A stretch of 64,000 nucleotides of DNA from contig CAIQHF010000022.1 of NCBI GenBank assembly GCA_903871605.1, positions 1-64,000 on the forward strand. Reading direction: 5' to 3'. Each line of letters opens with the position of its first letter. Position 1 is the first letter of the stretch. The DNA is from an uncultured Sphingomonadaceae bacterium. Lineage in GTDB: Bacteria > Pseudomonadota > Alphaproteobacteria > Sphingomonadales > Sphingomonadaceae. The translations under genes were made by a program, and so were the position numbers. Of the stretch, positions 54,366 to 64,000 are shown in pieces. Under the pieces are notes generated by a model. The model saw only the letters and a program-made list of their open reading frames with translations. It had not been told where the DNA came from and made no database searches.

Positions 54366-55412
54366 TCACCGCGTGGCAAGCCGAAGACCGACATCGCGCG
54401 CGCGCCACATCGCCGCGATCAGCATATCGGCGCCGATCGGCTCGACCCCCTCGCGCGCCAGCAGCTCGAGCACGCCGTCCCACCATGCATAGAAACGACG
54501 CAGATCGGCGGCGTCGCGCACATAGGGCGTGTGGCCCGGCACGACCGAGGGCGAGTGGAACGAGATCGACAGCAGGCGCCGGCCGTCGTCGAGCAGCGTC
54601 CGGATCGCGCGCACCGCATCGATCAGCGGCGTGCCCTCCGGCGTCAGCGCGATGCGGCTGAGCGCCCCCGATCGCGACAACAGACCGCGCCCGTGCGCCA
54701 CGCGGCCGGCCGCGGGATAGAGCCATCGGCCGAGGCGGCGCGCCCGCCCGGCATATACCGCGGTGAGCGGCAGCTCGAGCAGGAGCCGGCCGGGCGCGCT
54801 CCAACTCGGCGAGGCATCGTGCCGCATGAAATCGGGACCGCCTTCGATCGAATAGTCGAACAGCGCACGCACGGAGACGTCGAGCCGATAACCCGCCTCC
54901 TCGAGCAGTCGCGCCGTGTTCGGTCCGACGCCATAGCGTCCTGCGCGATAGATTTGCGGGCGTTTGCCGAAGCTCGTCTCGATCCGATCGGTCAGCGCAA
55001 GCAACTTGGCGCGTTCGATCGGCTCCGGGAGATTGCCGACGAAGCTGTTGGCGACGGTGAGGTCCTCGACGAACGGCGGATTGACCCACGGGTGGAGCTG
55101 CGTTCCGATCGCGCATTCACCCGCCTCGAGCAGCGGCCGCATCGCCTCGACCGCGGCCGGATCGGATGCGACGGGATAATCGACCAGATAGGTCGGGCAG
55201 ATGCCGAACCCAGCGAGCCGGCGATGCGCCTCGGGCAGTGCTGCGATCGCCGTCGTCGCGGTCGCGTCGCGACGACGCGGCTGCGTCCAGTCGAACTCCT
55301 CCTCGGTGTCGACGAAGACGAGAAAGCGGCGGCCGAGCGACTCGGGCGGCGTGGCGATATCGGCGGGAAGCGGCGGCCGGTCGATGCGCCCCCCCCCGGC
55401 GGCTGGCGCCAT
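54366..55412 (-). CDS. polysaccharide-deacetylase-family protein (WalW-like)
   Basis: This 348-residue protein has the metal-binding acid block LVFVDTEEEFDW near the N-terminus, TQLHPWVNPPF (metal His) and ISFHSPSVVPGHTPYV near the C-terminus, the order of NodB-like polysaccharide deacetylases. It may de-N-acetylate an envelope glycan. Its ATG follows the kinase TGA by one base (TGAGATG), so the two genes are translationally linked. A run of nine G (55389-55397 on the minus strand) codes for GGG at residues 6-8. No signal peptide. Confidence 0.8.
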   Translation of the reverse strand: MAPAAGGGRIDRPPLPADIATPPESLGRRFLVFVDTEEEFDWTQPRRRDATATTAIAALPEAHRRLAGFGICPTYLVDYPVASDPAAVEAMRPLLEAGECAIGTQLHPWVNPPFVEDLTVANSFVGNLPEPIERAKLLALTDRIETSFGKRPQIYRAGRYGVGPNTARLLEEAGYRLDVSVRALFDYSIEGGPDFMRHDASPSWSAPGRLLLELPLTAVYAGRARRLGRWLYPAAGRVAHGRGLLSRSGALSRIALTPEGTPLIDAVRAIRTLLDDGRRLLSISFHSPSVVPGHTPYVRDAADLRRFYAWWDGVLELLAREGVEPIGADMLIAAMWRARDVGLRLATR

Positions 55413-55413
55413 C

Positions 55414-57216
55414 TCAGCCGCCGGTGCTGACGCGCGAGGGATCGGCGGCGGTGGGAAGCCGAAGCACGAAGCGGTCGGCTTCGATGATCATCGTCCCGCC
55501 CGCCGCAGTGGCGAGGCGGCGGACGAGATGCAGCGAGAAGCCGAGGCCGAGCAACGGCGCGTCGGGCGCCTCGCCCTCCGGCCCATAGCCCGGATCGAGC
55601 AACGCCTGCTCGGCCTGCCCGGCGAGCCGGCGCGGATGACCCACCGCCAGCTCGAGGAGCCCACTCGACGACGCGGCGAGCGTGACGCGGATCGTCTCGC
55701 GCTCGTCGGCAAGCGCGGTGCAACAGGCGATCAGCCGCGCGATCATCCGGCGCAGCGCGGCGGGATCTCCGATGGCCGGCGCGAGACCGGGCGCGACACC
55801 ACATTCGAGCAAAGCGCCGCGGCGGAACAGCGCCGGCGCATAATCCGCGCAGATCGAACCAAGCATCGCGCCAAGATCGACGCTTGCGCGCTGCAGATCA
55901 AGCCGTCGCGTCTCGAGCCTTGCGGCGACATCGAGATCGTCCACCGCGGCAAGCAGACGACCGGCCTGCTCGGCGATGCTCTGCGCACGATCGCGATAGG
56001 CGATCGATGCCGGCCCGCGCATCTGTCGGCGGATCATCTCGGCAAATCCGCCGATCGCGTTGAGCGGGGTCCGCAGTTCGTGGACGAGTTGGCGCAGCGA
56101 GTCGGGATCGAGCCCCGCGCTATAGGCGTCTGCCGCGGGGTTGGCGGGCACGACCCGCTCATGCGCGCGGGGACGCCGTGCCGTGCAGCGATAGCCGCGA
56201 AAGCGGCCGTCGGCTGGCGCAAAGACGGGCACGCCCGCGATCCGCCATTCGCCGCTGGCGGTCGAGTCGCCGGCGACGACGAGTCGTGCGTCGCGGAACG
56301 GTGCGCGGCGCCGGAACGCGCCGGGCGCCTGCGCGTCGACGCCATAGCGCCCGGACGCCGGAGCCGCGATCGTCTCGCCGATCAACGGACCGCGTGGCAC
56401 GCCATCGACCCAGCAGATGACGCCGCCGGTGCCGGTCTCGAAGCGGAAACTCGCCGCGTCGCCAGAGAGGGGCGTGTCGGCGCCGCGCGCGCCGCTGTCC
56501 CGATCCCGACGAAACCGCGCGATGCGTGTGATGATCGCCCGGATCTGCCCTTCGCCGACACCATGTTCGAGCGCCTGGACCGGCGGTGTCGGGGCGTCCT
56601 CGGATGCCGCGGTCGCGGCATCCGAATCGGTGGTGTCGTGCACCAGCGTGAGCCGCTGGTCGACCGAGCGCACCTTGCCGGTGGACCCGTCGTCCGGATC
56701 GATCGGCGGCGGCAGGCCATCCCCCTCGCCGACGTCGCTGGCAATCTGCATGTCGGTGCGGCCGAAGCTCGCCAGCGCCGCCTCGATCACCGGCCCCAGA
56801 TCGCGGCGGTGGCGCAGGAAGCCGCGTCCGGTCGGCGAGAGTCGCGGCAGGATCGACAGCCATCCAGCCGGCTCGAGCCGCACCTGCTGGAGGATCGCGC
56901 CGGACACGACGGGGACGTCGGCGGCAAGGAAGGCAACCAGCGGCGCCGCGATCGTTCGGCCGGCGAGAGCGCGCGCGATTTCCTGCCGGACCGCCAGGGG
57001 CACTTCGGCGCGGAGCGTGCGCAACCGGTCGAATGCCTCGCTCGTCGCCTCAGCTTCGCCGTCCCCGGCCTGCTGAGCGAGCAGGTCGAGCAACTGGCGC
57101 CACTGCGCGACGCGATCCGCCGGTCGGTCGACCGGTCGCGCAAGCACCGTGGCAAGCCTGTCGTCGAACCGCACGCACGTCTCCAACCACCCAGGATACG
57201 ACCACTGCCCCAGCAA
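55414..57216 (-). CDS. sensor histidine kinase with soluble N-terminal region
   Basis: This protein of about 600 residues has an N-terminal helical region (DUF2336-like, about residues 20-160), a central stretch without a recognised domain, a HisKA helix with the phospho-acceptor in LVHELRTPLNAIGGFAE and a weak ATPase domain (GLGFSLHLVRRLATAAGG). No membrane segments are obvious, so it is probably cytoplasmic. TTG 57216 is the longest start; a GTG at about codon 16 is possible. It is coupled to the deacetylase and divergent from the Lrp gene. Its regulator partner is not in the window. Confidence 0.78.
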   Translation of the reverse strand: MLGQWSYPGWLETCVRFDDRLATVLARPVDRPADRVAQWRQLLDLLAQQAGDGEAEATSEAFDRLRTLRAEVPLAVRQEIARALAGRTIAAPLVAFLAADVPVVSGAILQQVRLEPAGWLSILPRLSPTGRGFLRHRRDLGPVIEAALASFGRTDMQIASDVGEGDGLPPPIDPDDGSTGKVRSVDQRLTLVHDTTDSDAATAASEDAPTPPVQALEHGVGEGQIRAIITRIARFRRDRDSGARGADTPLSGDAASFRFETGTGGVICWVDGVPRGPLIGETIAAPASGRYGVDAQAPGAFRRRAPFRDARLVVAGDSTASGEWRIAGVPVFAPADGRFRGYRCTARRPRAHERVVPANPAADAYSAGLDPDSLRQLVHELRTPLNAIGGFAEMIRRQMRGPASIAYRDRAQSIAEQAGRLLAAVDDLDVAARLETRRLDLQRASVDLGAMLGSICADYAPALFRRGALLECGVAPGLAPAIGDPAALRRMIARLIACCTALADERETIRVTLAASSSGLLELAVGHPRRLAGQAEQALLDPGYGPEGEAPDAPLLGLGFSLHLVRRLATAAGGTMIIEADRFVLRLPTAADPSRVSTGG

Positions 57217-57283
57217 GATTGACTAACTGTTCCCATGGGAGGGCACAAAGCCAAGTTTCTGCCACTGTTACAGAGTGAGACAA

Positions 57284-57311
57284 TTGCCAGAACTCGCAAC
57301 ATTCTTATAGG
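57284..57311 (+). promoter_or_regulatory. candidate promoter for the Lrp gene
   Basis: TTGCCA (57284-57289) and TATAGG (57306-57311) are 16 bases apart and lie 33 bases before the start. This resembles a housekeeping -35/-10 pair in an A/T-richer stretch. Confidence 0.4.
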
Positions 57312-57343
57312 AGAGAGGATCAACGACGAAAGGAAGCTTGCCG

Positions 57344-57826
57344 GTGGCCTCGCCGCTGTATCTCGATTCGATCGACCGGATTATCCTCGCCGAACTACAG
57401 GAGGATGGACGGATCACCAACGTCGAGCTTGCGCGCCGCGCCGGTCTGACGGCGCCGCCTTGCCTGCGTCGCGTCCGCGCGCTCGAGGAGGGCGGCGTGA
57501 TCAACGGCTACCATGGACGGCTGAACCCGGCCGCTCTGGGCTATGGGATCACCGTGTTCGCGCTGGTCAGCCTGCGTAGCCAAGCCGAAGAGGATCTGCG
57601 CGACTTCGAGACCCACGTCGCGACGCTGCCCGAGGTTCGCGAATGCCACATGCTCAATGGCGAGATCGACTTCATCCTCAAGATCGTCGCGCACGATCTC
57701 CAGTCGTTCCAGAGTTTCCTGACGTCCAAGCTGACGACCGCGCCGCATGTCGCCAGCGTCAAGACCTCGCTAACGATCCGCACGTCGAAGGATCAACCCG
57801 GCGTACCCGTCGATCAGCATGGCTAA
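57344..57826 (+). CDS. Lrp/AsnC-family transcriptional regulator
   Basis: This 160-residue regulator has an N-terminal helix-turn-helix (RIILAELQEDGRITNVELAR, then RAGLTAPPCLRRVRAL) and a C-terminal RAM ligand domain (SLRSQAEEDLRDFETHVATL, then VRECHMLNGEIDFILKIVAHD). GTG 57344 has AAGGAAG at good spacing; a TTG two codons earlier is too close to that site. It is divergent from the kinase and converges on the TPR gene, separated by a strong hairpin. Target unknown; Lrp proteins usually sense amino acids. Confidence 0.9.
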   Translation: MASPLYLDSIDRIILAELQEDGRITNVELARRAGLTAPPCLRRVRALEEGGVINGYHGRLNPAALGYGITVFALVSLRSQAEEDLRDFETHVATLPEVRECHMLNGEIDFILKIVAHDLQSFQSFLTSKLTTAPHVASVKTSLTIRTSKDQPGVPVDQHG

Positions 57827-57827
57827 A

Positions 57828-57855
57828 ACGGCGCCGGTCCACGGACCGGCGCCGT
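57828..57855. terminator. strong bidirectional intrinsic terminator
   Basis: A perfect 13-bp stem (ACGGCGCCGGTCC / GGACCGGCGCCGT) with a tiny loop lies between two convergent genes. On the minus strand it is followed by TTTT, giving a classic rho-independent terminator for the TPR gene; it can also stop the Lrp transcript. Confidence 0.85.
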
Positions 57856-57862
57856 CCCGGAC

Positions 57863-59146
57863 TTAGTGCGCTGCGGCGGGCGCCGCGGCGGGCGCAGAGC
57901 CCTTGTTCGTCCAGATCGTCCAATATTGCGCGAGCGGCTGCGCCGGCCCGCGGACCAGCGCAAAGGCCGCAACCGCACCGGGCTTGTCGCCCGATTGCGC
58001 GAGCGCCTCGCCCAGATGCAGGTTGACGACGTTGGCGTCGGCCCCCTTCTGGAGCGCGACCTTGTAGAGGTCGGCGGCCTTGGCGAATTCGCCATAGCCC
58101 AGATAGGCGTCGCCGATCAGCAGCGCCTGCTTGCCGTCGGCGGACGCGCGCGCGCGCTTCTCCGATGCCGGAAGATCGGCCTTGTCCGCCGCGATCTTGG
58201 ATCCGGCGACCTGCTTGACCTCGGCGAGCGCCTTGCTGGTGGCGAGCGCCTTATTGTCGACCATGTTCGACGACATGCCCTGGTCGATCACCGCCTTGGC
58301 CTCGCCCGGATAGCCCTTGTTGAGCGCGGAATTGGCGTAGTCATAATAATCGCGTTCGCCGGCGAGCGCGTTGGCGACGCGCATCAGCCGCATCGTATCG
58401 ATGTCGGTCTGCGGGTCGAGCCGGCTGGTGTCGCGATAGGTGGTCAGCGACACGCGCCAGAGATCGGCGCGCGGATAGGCATCGACCAGTTCCTGCCCAT
58501 ATTTGATCACCGCGGCCGACATCTTGCCGTCATAGGCGATCGCGAGCGCGCGACGATACCAATCCTCGTCGACGGCCTGTCCCGCCGCCTTCTTGGCCTG
58601 GATCGCCTGGTCGACGATCGGCAGCGCCTCGGCGCCGCGGCCTTCGCGGGTCTTGACCTGAGCGAGCAGGATCGCGGTGTCGCCATCGGTCGGCTTGAGC
58701 TGCACGAGCTGCGTGAACGCCGCATCCGCGCCCGCCAGATTGTTGGCATTATACGCCAGGCGACCCTTCATATCGAGGATTTGCGCGAGCTGCTCCGGCG
58801 GCGCCTTGCCGCTCGCGATCACCGCGTCGGCGGCCGGCCCCACTGCGGCGGTGTCGTTGGTGTTCTGGGCGATGATCAGCGCCATCAGCGCGACCTGATA
58901 CTTGTCGTCGGGCGTCGTCGCGGCGGCCTGCGCGGCGGGAAGCGCCCCCTTGGCGGTCGGGTAGTCCTTCGCCTGGATCGCCTTCTGCAGCGGCTGCGCG
59001 GCAACCGCGAAGGCGGGGCTGAAATGCGGCTTCGAGGGATCGTCGGCCGCGGAGACCTTCTTGGCGAGCGCCGGGGTCGCCCCGGTCAGAGCCACCGCGC
59101 CGAGCGCGAAAGACAGCGCCAGCGCCGTCGTCGATGCGAACTTCAT
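57863..59146 (-). CDS. periplasmic TPR-like repeat protein, function unknown
   Basis: This 427-residue protein has a signal peptide (LALSFALGAVALTGATPALA) and is almost entirely helical, with TPR-like repeats (YNANNLAGADAAFTQLVQLK, GYGEFAKAADLYKVALQKGA and relatives). The C-terminus is Ala-rich. It is probably an envelope scaffold. It is monocistronic between a terminator and the yaaA region. Confidence 0.75.
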   Translation of the reverse strand: MKFASTTALALSFALGAVALTGATPALAKKVSAADDPSKPHFSPAFAVAAQPLQKAIQAKDYPTAKGALPAAQAAATTPDDKYQVALMALIIAQNTNDTAAVGPAADAVIASGKAPPEQLAQILDMKGRLAYNANNLAGADAAFTQLVQLKPTDGDTAILLAQVKTREGRGAEALPIVDQAIQAKKAAGQAVDEDWYRRALAIAYDGKMSAAVIKYGQELVDAYPRADLWRVSLTTYRDTSRLDPQTDIDTMRLMRVANALAGERDYYDYANSALNKGYPGEAKAVIDQGMSSNMVDNKALATSKALAEVKQVAGSKIAADKADLPASEKRARASADGKQALLIGDAYLGYGEFAKAADLYKVALQKGADANVVNLHLGEALAQSGDKPGAVAAFALVRGPAQPLAQYWTIWTNKGSAPAAAPAAAH

Positions 59147-59337
59147 AGGAAAACCTCTCCTCTTGCGGCAACCGGGAGCGCCGCGCGCGTGGTGCTAACC
59201 GCTGCCTAGCTCCGGTTCAAGCGTGCGGACTGCGCGATACGCTGCCGTCCGAGGGCTGAACACGCATTGAACGCCGCGGGTTGCATAACAAGGAACATGG
59301 TTGACCGCCCGTCGGCGTTTGCTACCGCCGGCCGGCC

Positions 59338-60096
59338 ATGATCGCGCTCCTCTCTCCCGCCAAGACGCTCGACTATGAGCGCCCCCTGCCCGCGCTGACG
59401 CCGACCGCGCCGCGTTTCGCCGACGAGGCGATCTTTCTCGCCGAGCGCGCGGCCAAGCTCTCCAAGCGCAAGCTGATGGAGATGATGGCGATCTCGGACA
59501 AGCTGGCGGCGCTCAACGCCGAGCGCTTCCGCGATTTCGCCGACGCGCCCGAGCGACCCGCGCTTTTCGCCTTCGCTGGCGACGTCTATACCGGCTTCGA
59601 GGCGTATAGTCTCGACGAGGCGGCGATCAGCTTCGCGCAGGATCATGTCCGCATCTTGTCGGGCCTGTACGGCCTGCTGCGACCGCTCGATGCGATCCGG
59701 CCCTATCGGCTGGAGATGGGTCGGCACTGGGCGCCCGGCCGCGCCAAGACTTTGGTCAAATGGTGGGGAACGCGGATCGGCGACCTGCTCCGCGACGATC
59801 TTGCTGCCGAAGGTTCGCACGCCGTCATTAACCTCGCCAGCCAGGAATATTGGGCGGCGATCGCACAGGCGACGCCGGCCGGCGCACGGGTCATATCGAT
59901 CGAGTTCATGGAGGACGGCCCCAAGGGACTGCGCTTCAACAGCTTCGCCGCCAAGCGCGCGCGCGGCATGATGGCGCGCTATATCTGCGAGCACCGGCTG
60001 AGCGACATCGAAGCGCTGAAAGGCTTCGACAGCGACGGCTACGCCTATGATGCGGATGCGTCGGACGATCAGCGCTGGCGGTTCGTGCGGCGATAA
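59338..60096 (+). CDS. yaaA: peroxide stress protein YaaA (UPF0246)
   Basis: This 252-residue protein matches the YaaA/DUF328 family. It begins MIALLSPAKTLDYERP and has the blocks GDVYTGFEAYSLDEAAISFA, ILSGLYGLLRPLDAIRPYRL and VISIEFMEDGPKGLRFNSFA. E. coli YaaA lowers intracellular iron and protects DNA under hydrogen peroxide. Length and motifs are typical. It lies just before the gyrA upstream repeat region. Confidence 0.93.
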   Translation: MIALLSPAKTLDYERPLPALTPTAPRFADEAIFLAERAAKLSKRKLMEMMAISDKLAALNAERFRDFADAPERPALFAFAGDVYTGFEAYSLDEAAISFAQDHVRILSGLYGLLRPLDAIRPYRLEMGRHWAPGRAKTLVKWWGTRIGDLLRDDLAAEGSHAVINLASQEYWAAIAQATPAGARVISIEFMEDGPKGLRFNSFAAKRARGMMARYICEHRLSDIEALKGFDSDGYAYDADASDDQRWRFVRR

Positions 60097-60098
60097 AG

Positions 60099-60118
60099 CC
60101 CTCTCCCTCGGGAGAGGG
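60099..60118 (+). terminator. hairpin after yaaA
   Basis: CCCTCTCCC and GGGAGAGGG form a nine-base stem with a two-base loop directly after the yaaA stop. There is no T-run, so it may act as a rho-independent-like stop or as part of a repeat element that continues toward gyrA. Confidence 0.5.
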
Positions 60119-60241
60119 TCGGGTGAAGGTGCCCGGCGTTCGATCTTGCCACCGGCCGCCCATGCGACGCTTGCGCGTCGCGCCCCCTCACCCCGACTCT
60201 CGCCCGCCGGGGAAAGTGCTGCACAGTGTCGGCCACACCCT

Positions 60242-60269
60242 CTCGCGCACGCGCACGCGTATGCGCGAG
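60242..60269. repeat. inverted repeat upstream of gyrA
   Basis: CTCGCGCA and TGCGCGAG flank a GC-rich loop, with partly matching outer arms (CCACACCC / GGGTGG). It lies in the 263-base yaaA-gyrA gap, which also carries CCCTCACCCC-type fragments typical of degenerate intergenic repeats. No other feature is seen there apart from the gyrA leader. Confidence 0.45.
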
Positions 60270-60359
60270 GGGTGGCGCCACGATGACAGCTGGGCTAATG
60301 CGATCGAAACGGTGCCGACACGCGCGCCGATGACCTGAACACAACCGAAAGCCCTAGAT

Positions 60360-63137
<2,778 letters not shown>

Positions 63138-63168
63138 ACGGCAGGGATTTCCAAGCACCCTCCCAGGA

Positions 63169-63251
63169 CCGTTCGCAGTGAGCGAAGTCGAAGTGCGTGT
63201 TGCAGGCGCGGCGTTTGTGGCGCGTCCTTCGACTGCGATCAGGGCGAACGG
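63169..63251. repeat. hairpin repeat after gyrA (REP-like)
   Basis: Arms at 63169-63193 (CCGTTCGC...AGTCGAAG) and 63227-63251 (CTTCGACT...GCGAACGG) are inverted copies with four mismatches in 25 bases. This layout, starting CCGTTCGC and with GTCGAAG inside, is the common sphingomonad intergenic hairpin. It may end the gyrA and the convergent DUF488 transcripts. Confidence 0.75.
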
Positions 63252-63263
63252 GGGCTAGTGGCG

Positions 63264-63695
63264 TTACGCGAACAGGTGCTCGACCTCCGCCTCGGGATAG
63301 ACCTCGTCGATCAGCACCTGCCGATGGCAATGCGTCGGCTCGCGCTCGAAGCAGAGCAGCGCCGACGGCCGTTCGGTCGCGAGATCGCGCAGCTGCTCGG
63401 CCGCGACGATCGCGGCGGGCTCGGCAAGCGTAGAGCGATAGATATCCGCCATTATCGCGTGCCGGCCCCTGCGCGCCGCCTCGCGCCCCTCGGGTGGCGT
63501 GCCGAGCGCCTTCAAGTGGACATAGTCGATACCATGCTCGGCGAGCGCGAGACGCAGCGGCGTCTTGGAAAAACCCGGCCGGCGCGACAAAGGCAGCTGG
63601 CGGATGTCGATCAGCCGCCGCACCCCGGCAGCGGCGAGCGCTGCGATCAGCGCTGGCTGCGTCGCGCCCTCATAGCCGATCGTGAAGAGCTTCAT
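63264..63695 (-). CDS. DUF488-family protein
   Basis: This 143-residue protein begins MKLFTIGYEGATQPALIAAL and has a late ALLCFEREPTHCHRQVL block with conserved Cys and His, matching the DUF488 family of unknown function. ATG 63695 overlaps the stop of the upstream membrane gene (ATGA), so the two are translationally coupled. Confidence 0.85.
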   Translation of the reverse strand: MKLFTIGYEGATQPALIAALAAAGVRRLIDIRQLPLSRRPGFSKTPLRLALAEHGIDYVHLKALGTPPEGREAARRGRHAIMADIYRSTLAEPAAIVAAEQLRDLATERPSALLCFEREPTHCHRQVLIDEVYPEAEVEHLFA

Positions 63696-64000
63696 GGGTG
63701 GGCGAGACGACGGAGCTGCAGCGCCGCCAGGATCGTGACGACCCCGCCGAACAGGAAGCTCAGCGCCACGAACAGCCCGAAGAGCTGCACGCCCATCAGC
63801 GGGAAGACGAGCAGCAGGATGGCAAGCAGGACGTTGAGCACGCCCGTCAGCGCGAGCAGCGAACGGACATGGCCGCCGGGCATCCGCATTGCCGCGGCGA
63901 TCTCGACGATCCCGCGTAGCCCCAGCCATACCGCCAGCGCATATGTGATGCCGATCGCACCCGCGAGCGGATGGACCAGCATGACCAGGCCGATCACGAA
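63692..64000 (-). CDS. DUF308/HdeD-like membrane protein (5' end beyond window)
   Basis: The visible 100 or so residues contain hydrophobic segments (AIGITYALAVWLGLRGIVEI, SLLALTGVLNVLLAILLLVF, LFGLFVALSFLFGGVVTIL) in the pattern of HdeD/DUF308 membrane proteins. The frame is still open at the window edge; a GTG at 63997 may be internal, since the family is usually about 180 residues. It is coupled to the DUF488 gene. Confidence 0.75.
   Translation of the reverse strand, partial: FVIGLVMLVHPLAGAIGITYALAVWLGLRGIVEIAAAMRMPGGHVRSLLALTGVLNVLLAILLLVFPLMGVQLFGLFVALSFLFGGVVTILAALQLRRLAHP

Overview
The window is high-G+C DNA from an alphaproteobacterium, most likely a Sphingomonas or close relative. 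The evidence is TonB-dependent receptors paired with plant-sugar catabolism, a GH106 alpha-L-rhamnosidase of the type known from Sphingomonas, the core block lepB-rnc-era, a GyrA with an alphaproteobacterial GyrA box, and hairpin repeats of the kind common in sphingomonads. This placement rests on recognised families and gene order; no database was searched.

Region 1 (1 to about 11.6 kb) looks like the right end of an integrated genomic island. It carries a fluoride-resistance operon (a CLC-F antiporter fused to a DUF190 domain, a small acidic protein, CrcB), a beta-carbonic anhydrase, an SDR and two tandem NmrA-like genes divergent from a LysR regulator, a TehA-type transporter, a complete IS1182-like insertion sequence, and a CsoR/InrS-like metal sensor with an RcnA-type nickel/cobalt exporter. 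The insertion sequence sits in a C-tract/G-tract quasi-palindrome just upstream of the sensor, probably its own operator. The region ends at an orphan 3' half of a tRNA-Lys(CTT), the expected scar of integration into a tRNA gene.

Region 2 (11.6 to 17.2 kb) holds small stress or detoxification genes: an MBL-fold hydrolase, two alpha/beta hydrolases (the upstream one appears to have lost its stop codon), an HD protein divergent from a GlxA-like regulator, and a stand-alone BLUF blue-light receptor.

Region 3 (17.2 to 32.8 kb) is the most coherent accessory system. A LysR regulator is followed by two same-strand operons. The first encodes an amidohydrolase, an MhpA-like FAD monooxygenase, a DUF336 protein, an extradiol-dioxygenase-like VOC protein and a FAH-family enzyme. 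The second encodes a TonB receptor, a carboxylesterase, a Tat-exported GH1 beta-glucosidase, a second esterase, a GH106 alpha-L-rhamnosidase and a small membrane protein. The same ATGA-N12-TCAT dyad lies three bases before a TTGACG hexamer ahead of each operon. I infer a LysR-controlled locus that imports and deglycosylates a rhamnose- and glucose-bearing plant aromatic (a flavonoid-type glycoside, for example) and cleaves the aglycone ring.

Region 4 (32.8 to 64 kb) is mostly housekeeping: nucleotide-sugar genes (ugd, a UDP-glucuronate-4-epimerase-like gene, galE), an S9 peptidase, acs, gntK-gor, lepB-rnc-era, a PilZ protein, a divergent two-component pair whose kinase has a long low-complexity sensor insert, a Fur-box-controlled siderophore-receptor/PiuC/PepSY operon, a CAT-anticodon tRNA, a kinase coupled to a deacetylase, an Lrp regulator, a TPR-like periplasmic protein, yaaA, gyrA, a DUF488 gene and a partial DUF308 gene.
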